This document shows positions 5,618 to 9,800 of a DNA stretch of 9,800 nucleotides, piece after piece. This DNA is from an uncultured Collinsella sp. (lineage in GTDB: Bacteria > Actinomycetota > Coriobacteriia > Coriobacteriales > Coriobacteriaceae), in the NCBI GenBank assembly GCA_937958315.1, contig CALFGH010000001.1:1-9800 (forward strand), given 5' to 3'. Every line of letters begins with the position of its first letter. The stretch's first letter is position 1. Both the position numbers and the translations under genes were made by a program. The notes beneath the pieces are model-generated. The model saw only the letters and a list, made by a program, of their open reading frames with translations. It was not told the origin of the DNA and searched no databases.

Positions 5618-6667
5618 CTAGTACACCATGCCCATGGCGTCCCGAACCTCGGCCAGGGTCTGCTCGGCGATCTCGTTGGCGCGACGGTTGCCCTCGTGCA
5701 GGACGTCCTTCACATAGTCCAGATCGTTCTCATAGCGCTGGCGACGCTCGCGGATCGGCGCGAAGTACTCGTTGACGGCCTCGGTCACGTACTTCTTGAG
5801 CTGGCCGGAGCCGCCCATGCCAATCTCCTCGGCAATCTCGACCTCGGAACGGCCGGTGCAGATGGCGGCGGTTGAAAGCAGGCCGGACACGCCGGGGCGG
5901 TTCTCGGGATCAAACGTAATCATGCGCTCGGAGTCGGTCTGGCTCTTCTTGATGCGCTTGGCCGTCTCCTCGGAGGTCATCGAGATGTTGATGGCGTTGC
6001 CGTAGCTCTTGCTCATCTTGCGACCGTCCAGGCCGGGCAGCAGCGGGGTCTCGGACAGCAGCGCATCGACCTCGGGGAACACCTTGCCGTAGCGGTTGTT
6101 AAAGCGGCGGGCGATGGTGCGGGTGAGCTCGATGTGCGGCAGCTGGTCGCGACCGACGGGCACCACATTACCCTTGCAGAACAGGATGTCGCAGGCCTGG
6201 TGCACCGGGTAGGTGAGCAGAAGGCCGGTGAGCTCGTGGCCCGAGGCCTCCATCTCGGCCTTGACGGTGGGGTTGCGCGCCAGCTCGGCCTCGGAGACCA
6301 GCGACAGGAACGGCAGCATGAGCTGGTTGGCGGCGGGCACGGCGGAGTGCGCGTAGATCATGGTCTTGTCGGGGTCGATGCCGCAGGCAAGGTAGTCCAT
6401 GACCATGTTGTACACGTTGTCCTGGATGTGCTCGGTGGTGTCGCGGTCGGTGATGACCTGGTAGTCGGCGATGAGCACGTTGGTCTTGGCGCCCATGTTC
6501 TGCAGCTCAACGCGGCCCTTGAGGGTGCCAAAGTAGTGGCCCAGGTGCAGGCGGCCGGTCGGGCGGTCGCCGGTAAGCATGGTGAACTTCTCGGGCGTTT
6601 TGGCCAGGCCCTCGCGAATGGCGTTGCTCTTTTGCAACGCGACTTCGTAGCTGTTCTCGTTTGGCAT
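5618..6667 (-). CDS. trpS: Tryptophanyl-tRNA synthetase
   Basis: Charges tRNATrp with tryptophan in the cytosol (class Ic synthetase). The product is 349 aa, in the usual TrpRS range of 330-350. The HIGH-type signature is in GDRPTGRLHLGHYFG (H41-L-G-H44), the tryptophan/adenylate pocket lies in the DYQVITDRDT and AGD-like regions, and the KMSKS loop is exact at residues 217-221 (GRKMSKSYGN). The GDRPTG...GHY version of the first motif resembles the TrpRS branch of many Firmicutes rather than the SGIQPTG form of E. coli. The ATG (complement of 6665-6667) is chosen for TTAGGAG with 5-7 bases of spacing; a longer frame from 6811 runs through non-coding DNA. A minus-strand -10-like TATCAT lies at 6699-6704, giving a short leader. 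No T-box-sized leader fits. It is 160 bases downstream of the TagO-like gene. Confidence 0.97.
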   Translation of the reverse strand: MPNENSYEVALQKSNAIREGLAKTPEKFTMLTGDRPTGRLHLGHYFGTLKGRVELQNMGAKTNVLIADYQVITDRDTTEHIQDNVYNMVMDYLACGIDPDKTMIYAHSAVPAANQLMLPFLSLVSEAELARNPTVKAEMEASGHELTGLLLTYPVHQACDILFCKGNVVPVGRDQLPHIELTRTIARRFNNRYGKVFPEVDALLSETPLLPGLDGRKMSKSYGNAINISMTSEETAKRIKKSQTDSERMITFDPENRPGVSGLLSTAAICTGRSEVEIAEEIGMGGSGQLKKYVTEAVNEYFAPIRERRQRYENDLDYVKDVLHEGNRRANEIAEQTLAEVRDAMGMVY

Positions 6668-6698
6668 GATTGCTCCTAACGTATGTTCATGGGTCAAG

Positions 6699-6704
6699 AT
6701 GATA
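6699..6704 (-). promoter_or_regulatory. Putative trpS -10 element
   Basis: TATCAT on the minus strand (5 of 6 to consensus) would start transcription about 25 bases before the trpS ATG. No convincing -35 lies 16-18 bases upstream, so read-through from the TagO-like gene is an alternative; no terminator was seen in the 160-base gap. Confidence 0.3.
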
Positions 6705-6826
6705 ACGCGTTTATTGAAGGGGCGGGTCGTAAGTAGGCGAGGGGCGGGAGAGGGGCGGCTTGTGCGATGGGTGCGGCGCGGCTGCGCTTGGTCAGTGGCG
6801 CCTGGACGCATCCTCGGCAGCTTACC

Positions 6827-8026
6827 TTAGAGCTTGTGGTGGCGCTCTTCTTTACGTTCCTCGGCTGCCTGCTCCTCCTGTTTAAAGGCGGGGTCGTCGG
6901 GGGTTACCAGCTCGTCCTCGTGCGTGCGCTTGTTGTAATGGTGGCGCAGCACGGGCTCAAACAGATGCAGGTGCTTGGCGAAGGCCGCCGAGCCAATGGC
7001 GAGCACGGTAAAGATGAGGACGCGCATGGGGACCTCGACCTGATTGATGGCGGCGGCGCCGGCCGAAAGCATAATGCACCAGGCGTAGATGAGCAGTACG
7101 GCCTGCTTTTGGTTGTAGCCCTCTTGAATGAGGCGGTGGTGGATGTGGCCCTTGTCGGCCTGCCCAATGCTAATGTGGGCGCGCTTGCGGCGCACGATGG
7201 CGCTAAACGTATCGATGATGGGCACGCCGGCCACGATGAGCGGGATGATGAGCGAGGTGAGCGCGGCGGTGCGGCTCACGTTGAGCAGCGAGATGGAGCC
7301 CAGCGCAAAGCCCAGAAGCAGCGACCCCGAGTCGCCCAAGAAGATGCTCGCGGGGTTGAAGTTATAGCGCAAGAAGGCGAGGCACGAGCCAAAGAGCGCG
7401 ATGGAGAGCGCGGCGGCGTCGATGCGGCCCGAGAGCACCGCGACCGAAAACATGGTGAACGACGCGATACCGCAGATACCCGTGGCCAGACCGTCGAGGC
7501 CGTCGATAAGGTTGATAATGTTGGTGAACGCCACCAGGTAGACCACAGTGATGGGGTAGGCGAGCCAGCCGAGCATGATCTCGCCAGGAGCAAACGGGTT
7601 GACGATGACGCCGATGCGCAGGCCGCCCACGCAGGCGATGAGCGCGGCGAGGACCTGGCCGGCGAGCTTTTGCTTGGGCTTGAGCTGGAAGACGTCGTCG
7701 ATCGCGCCGGTCGCAAAGATGACGGTAAAAGAAAGCGCAAGTATGGGGTAGCTGATGTGCAGACGGGGGTGGGGCACCAAAGCGGGCGGCCAGCCCAGGT
7801 ACCAGGTGCCTAGGATCTGAACAATGCAGGCGACGACGAGGCCCAAAAAGACTGCCGTGCCACCCATGCGCGGGATGGGTTTAGTGTTGATGCGGCGCTT
7901 GGAAGGATAATCGACGGCGTCGAGCTTGATTGCCAGGCGCTTGACCAGGGGCACCGCAAGGAAGGTCGTGATAAAAGCCGCGACCGCCACGCAAAGGTAC
8001 GGTATGAAGCTCGTGGAGGAAGCCAT
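6827..8026 (-). CDS. Undecaprenyl-phosphate GlcNAc-1-phosphate transferase (TagO/WecA type, MraY superfamily)
   Basis: A polytopic membrane enzyme that moves GlcNAc-1-P from UDP-GlcNAc to the lipid carrier, the first committed step of wall teichoic acid or other surface glycans. The product is 399 aa with about 10-11 hydrophobic segments from residue 7 onward. Signatures: INTKPIPRMGG (46-56); Mg-binding DD at 110-111 in IDDVFQLKP; NLIDGLDGLA (172-181, D175, D178); GDSGS (231-235); and HIHHRL (294-299), the His motif marking WecA/TagO rather than MraY. The C-terminal 40 residues are a charged, His- and Glu-rich cytosolic tail. Start choice is open. The ATG at 8026 fits the usual family N-terminus; the ATG at 8074 adds 16 residues and lies about 4 bases after the start predicted from the promoter at 8084-8112, so it could be leaderless. 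Neither has a good ribosome site. Confidence 0.93.
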   Translation of the reverse strand: MASSTSFIPYLCVAVAAFITTFLAVPLVKRLAIKLDAVDYPSKRRINTKPIPRMGGTAVFLGLVVACIVQILGTWYLGWPPALVPHPRLHISYPILALSFTVIFATGAIDDVFQLKPKQKLAGQVLAALIACVGGLRIGVIVNPFAPGEIMLGWLAYPITVVYLVAFTNIINLIDGLDGLATGICGIASFTMFSVAVLSGRIDAAALSIALFGSCLAFLRYNFNPASIFLGDSGSLLLGFALGSISLLNVSRTAALTSLIIPLIVAGVPIIDTFSAIVRRKRAHISIGQADKGHIHHRLIQEGYNQKQAVLLIYAWCIMLSAGAAAINQVEVPMRVLIFTVLAIGSAAFAKHLHLFEPVLRHHYNKRTHEDELVTPDDPAFKQEEQAAEERKEERHHKL

Positions 8027-8083
8027 GAATCGATAAACCGCCAAGCGTCGAAGGAAAAGGTCAAAGGATGCCATGCCGCAAAG

Positions 8084-8112
8084 GGTATAGCTGACCCATG
8101 ATACTCGACCAA
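8084..8112 (-). promoter_or_regulatory. Putative promoter of the TagO-like gene
   Basis: On the minus strand TTGGTC (8107-8112) and TATACC (8084-8089) are spaced 17 bases apart. The predicted start is about 8078. This leaves almost no leader for the ATG at 8074 or about 50 bases for the ATG at 8026. Confidence 0.4.
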
Positions 8113-8231
8113 GGAGGGTGTGAGGAATTGCACGGGGCGATAATCACGCGCTTACCAGATATTCGAGTGATAGTGGGGCTCTGCCTGGTGCCTTTTGGGG
8201 ATCTTGGCGGGATTTGCAATGGCGATTTTCG

Positions 8232-8404
8232 GCAAAAGAAAACCACCCCCCACGTTACGAAAATGAACCCACCTAAAACAGGTGGGTGCCCTCATCGACT
8301 GTTCCAGCGTCCTTAACAACGAAGGATACCTGTACTAGGTACGACTGTGTGGGCTCCCTAAATAAACGCGACGGTTCACCCAGTTGCTCCGCGGGGGGCG
8401 GAAT
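8232..8404 (-). ncRNA. ssrS: 6S-like regulatory RNA
   Basis: 6S RNA is a rod-shaped RNA that mimics an open promoter and sequesters housekeeping RNA polymerase. On the minus strand about 173 nt fit this. The ends pair as an 11-bp closing stem (+ strand 8391-8401 with 8243-8253, two G-U), followed by UUUUCUUUU. GGGAGCCC pairs with GGGCACCC (7 of 8) in the upper stem. Apical hairpins are TCCTT/AAGGA and ACCT/AGGT. The 3' strand carries the hairpin CCCACCT-GTTTT-AGGTGGG, which I recall as typical of 6S RNAs. A TATGAT -10 at 8411-8416 predicts a start about 3 bases before the closing stem. The region lacks a credible ORF. The folding is seen in the sequence; the 6S name rests on recalled consensus and was not run against a covariance model. 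Another structured RNA is the alternative. Confidence 0.62.
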
Positions 8405-8410
8405 ACCTAC

Positions 8411-8439
8411 ATCATAAAGCGGCACTTTGTGGATTCCAG
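8411..8439 (-). promoter_or_regulatory. Putative promoter of the 6S-like RNA
   Basis: Minus-strand TATGAT (8411-8416, 5 of 6 to consensus) with a weak TGGAAT or CTGGAA -35 at 8433-8439. The predicted start near 8404 agrees with the closing stem of the RNA. The TTGACA of the divergent radical SAM promoter begins only 3 bases beyond. Confidence 0.4.
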
Positions 8440-8441
8440 TC

Positions 8442-8471
8442 TTGACATTACAAAAATCGTGTCGGACGATT
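8442..8471 (+). promoter_or_regulatory. Putative promoter and dyad of the radical SAM gene
   Basis: A perfect TTGACA -35 lies at 8442-8447. Seventeen bases on, the -10 position reads GACGAT (8465-8470, poor). A dyad AATCGT-GTCGG-ACGATT (8455-8460 and 8466-8471) covers spacer and -10, a natural operator position. The leader to the ATG is about 75 bases. Confidence 0.4.
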
Positions 8472-8554
8472 ACGGCGCCTTGGGGCTCGAGCCGTCTGTG
8501 CGGTTGGTCCCTTTACGTTTGAGCTGCTGAATCGTTGTTTTGGAGCATGTTTTT

Positions 8555-9493
8555 ATGCCGACGTCGTTGACCGAACTTTTTTCGCCCGCTTGCCATTTGT
8601 GTCCGCGCCGTTGCGGTGCGGCGCGCGATGAGGGCGCGCACGGCGTATGCGGTGCTAACGACACGCTCAAGGTGGCCCGCGCGGCGCTTCATATGTGGGA
8701 GGAGCCGCCTATCTCGGGCGAAGCCGGTTCGGGCACGATCTTCTTTAGCGGTTGCTCGCTCAAATGCGTCTATTGCCAGAACCACGAGATCTCGACGGGC
8801 AATTTTGGGCTTGAGATTTCGCCCGAGCGTCTGGTCGAGATTATGTTGGAACTGCAGGACCAGGGTGCGAATAATATTAATTTAGTGACGGCGACGCACT
8901 ACGCGCACCTGCTGCCGGCTGCGATTGGCGCGGCACGGGCGCGCGGGCTGGTCATCCCAATCGTCTACAATACGAGCGGTTATGAGCGCGCGAGTGCCGT
9001 GGCGGCGCTCGGCGATCTGGTCGATGTATGGCTTACCGATTTTAAATATGCCGATGCGGGGCTTGCGCAGTCGCTCTCTCATATTCAGGACTACCCGCGT
9101 GTGGCCGTGTCGGGCCTGGCCCAAATGGCGCGCGAGATTGAGCGCCGCGGGGGAGAGCTGGTGGACGAGGACGGGCTCATGAAGCGCGGCATGATTGTGC
9201 GCCATCTGGTACTGCCGGGACATGCAGACGATTCGTGTCGCGTGCTGGACCTGGTGTGGCAGACGGTGGGCGATGTGCCGATCTCGGTCATGAACCAGTA
9301 CACGCCCAATGCGCTCATGCGCGAGCAGGGCGGCGACCTGGCGCGTGCCGTGACGCGCGAGGAATACGAGCAGGTGCTCGACCATGCCGACGACCTGGGC
9401 TTTACGACGATGTTCTGGCAAGAGGGCGGCGCGGTAGACGAGAGCTTTACCCCGGCGTTCGATACCACCGGCGTCCTCACCAGCGCAAAGTAA
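8555..9493 (+). CDS. Radical SAM protein related to pyruvate formate-lyase activating enzyme (PflX/COG1313-like)
   Basis: A 312-aa cytosolic Fe-S protein. The radical SAM cluster ligands are C67, C71 and C74 in FSGCSLKCVYCQN (CX3CX2C), preceded by a second Cys-rich N-terminal motif: C13, C16, C20 and C32 in CHLCPRRCG...HGVCG. The PflA-like barrel follows, with NINLVTATHY, the YNTSGYE strand, VWLTDFKY and LVLPGH. This architecture matches the uncharacterised PflX-type group (COG1313), distinct from true PflA. No glycyl-radical enzyme gene is adjacent, so the substrate is unknown; PflX-like proteins are often orphans. The ATG at 8555 is preceded by GGAG at 8542-8545 with 9 bases of spacing; a TTG at 8540 would overlap that site. 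Its own promoter is suggested at 8442-8470, and a hairpin follows the stop by 8 bases. Confidence 0.9.
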   Translation: MPTSLTELFSPACHLCPRRCGAARDEGAHGVCGANDTLKVARAALHMWEEPPISGEAGSGTIFFSGCSLKCVYCQNHEISTGNFGLEISPERLVEIMLELQDQGANNINLVTATHYAHLLPAAIGAARARGLVIPIVYNTSGYERASAVAALGDLVDVWLTDFKYADAGLAQSLSHIQDYPRVAVSGLAQMAREIERRGGELVDEDGLMKRGMIVRHLVLPGHADDSCRVLDLVWQTVGDVPISVMNQYTPNALMREQGGDLARAVTREEYEQVLDHADDLGFTTMFWQEGGAVDESFTPAFDTTGVLTSAK

Positions 9494-9501
9494 CGTGTTC
9501 G

Positions 9502-9539
9502 TCGATGATTTCCTGGGACGGGGATTAAAAAATCATCGA
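9502..9539. repeat. Hairpin with GGGACGGGG loop (family C)
   Basis: TCGATGATTT (9502-9511) and AAATCATCGA (9530-9539) are exact 10-bp arms around an 18-nt loop containing GGGACGGGG (9515-9523). It lies 8 bases after the radical SAM stop. No T run follows, so it is not a normal terminator. A CCCCGGTCCC at 9573-9582 could pair with the loop core. Confidence 0.75.
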
Positions 9540-9603
9540 GAGAATCGCTTGCTCGAAAGGTTGTCAAAATAGCCCCGGTCCCAAAAAGACTGGGTATTGG
9601 GCG

Positions 9604-9631
9604 TTGACAGTTGGCGAGCCGTAGGTAAAAT
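9604..9631 (+). promoter_or_regulatory. tRNA-Ala promoter
   Basis: TTGACA (9604-9609) and TAAAAT (9626-9631, 5 of 6) with a 16-bp spacer give the strongest sigma-70-type promoter in the window, as expected for a tRNA gene. The predicted start near 9638 leaves a 5' leader of about 7 bases. Confidence 0.75.
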
Positions 9632-9644
9632 ATCAACTTGTCCT

Positions 9645-9717
9645 GGGGACGTAGCTCAGTTGGGAGAGCGCTGCCGTCGCATGGCAGAGGCCGAGGGTTC
9701 GACTCCCTTCGTCTCCA
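9645..9717 (+). tRNA. tRNA-Ala, anticodon CGC
   Basis: A 73-nt cloverleaf reads GCG codons. Acceptor stem GGGGACG/CGTCTCC, D stem GCTC/GAGC, anticodon stem CTGCC/GGCAG with loop GTCGCAT (anticodon CGC at 9678-9680), 5-nt variable loop, T arm GAGGG-TTCGACT-CCCTT, discriminator A73. The alanine identity pair G3-U70 is present. CCA is not encoded (ACCC follows). The loop begins with G and ends with U at positions 32/38, an unusual pair there. A strong promoter precedes it and a terminator follows 14 bases later. Confidence 0.95.
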
Positions 9718-9731
9718 CCCTTGGATTTGAT

Positions 9732-9763
9732 AAGCCGCTGACATTGTGTCGGCGGCTTTTTTT
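9732..9763 (+). terminator. Intrinsic terminator after tRNA-Ala
   Basis: GCCGCTGACA (9734-9743) pairs with TGTCGGCGGC (9747-9756): 10 pairs with one G-U and a 3-nt loop, followed by seven T's (9757-9763). A textbook terminator, placed only 5 bases before the ribosome site of the next gene. Confidence 0.9.
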
Positions 9764-9782
9764 AAAAAGAAAGGGCGGTACC

Positions 9783-9800
9783 ATGGCCGAGCTTGAGTCC
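9783..9800 (+). CDS. Start of a gene cut by the right edge
   Basis: An ATG at 9783 follows GAAAGGG (9769-9775) with 7 bases of spacing and opens MAELES before the window ends. Six codons give no clue to function. No promoter fits between the tRNA terminator and this ribosome site, so transcription must pass the terminator or start from a site overlapping the tRNA. Confidence 0.6.

Noticed and set aside
6767..7813. 348-codon plus-strand frame over the TagO-like gene
   Set aside because: It is antisense to a membrane enzyme with all signature motifs. The product is repetitive Asp/Glu/Arg/Gly-rich sequence without family features.
8098..8316. 72-codon plus-strand frame upstream of the radical SAM gene
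   Set aside because: It crosses the 3' half of the structured minus-strand RNA, has no ribosome site and no recognisable protein features.
8882..9421. 179-codon minus-strand frame inside the radical SAM gene
   Set aside because: It lies wholly within a convincing coding frame on the other strand, has no ribosome site and no recognisable domain.
9091..9744. Minus-strand 217-codon frame starting MSAAYQIQGWRRRESNPRP
   Set aside because: The RRRESNPRPLPCDGSALPTELRP-like text is the well-known spurious translation of the antisense of a tRNA gene, and the rest is antisense to the radical SAM gene.

Overview
The window is high-GC (about 60 percent by eye) and looks like the chromosome of a gut Coriobacteriia species, most likely Collinsella or a close relative. 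This rests on codon use, strong AGGAG-type ribosome sites, and short intergenic hairpins built around a GGGGAC core, which I associate with that group. The genus is inferred; no database was searched. No phage, plasmid, CRISPR array or complete insertion sequence is visible.

Layout: a leftward gene of unknown function is cut by the left edge (start near 253). A divergent regulatory gap with several dyads leads into pckA (ATP-type PEP carboxykinase, 552-2222). A structured leader precedes a free-standing B3/B4 tRNA-editing-like protein (2450-3169). Next come a MarR-type regulator (3343-3792), a DegV-family fatty-acid-binding protein (3912-4766) and a very small alkylguanine-transferase-like protein (4904-5224), all rightward. 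A non-coding gap of about 390 bases holds a repeat, a possible small transcript and two hairpins. Leftward genes follow: trpS (5618-6667) and a TagO/WecA-type GlcNAc-1-phosphate transferase (6827-8026). A structured RNA that fits 6S RNA lies upstream in the same direction (about 8232-8404). The right end is rightward: an orphan PflA-like radical SAM protein (8555-9493), tRNA-Ala(CGC) (9645-9717) and the first six codons of another gene.

Most genes are housekeeping or physiological: PEP/oxaloacetate interconversion, tRNA charging and quality control, lipid-carrier glycan initiation, fatty-acid handling and DNA alkylation defence. They do not form one pathway. The main unexplained structure is intergenic. 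Three near-identical 41-nt hairpins lie 3' of pckA, the B3/B4 gene and the alkyltransferase gene. A perfect 35-bp inverted repeat lies between degV and the alkyltransferase gene. A third hairpin follows the radical SAM gene. Their arms are unrelated, but all carry the same GGGAC(A/G)G core. Further candidates are a 6S-like RNA, a terminator-bearing leader before the B3/B4 gene, and a possible small RNA or small ORF at 5362-5510. I did not find a convincing new multi-gene system.
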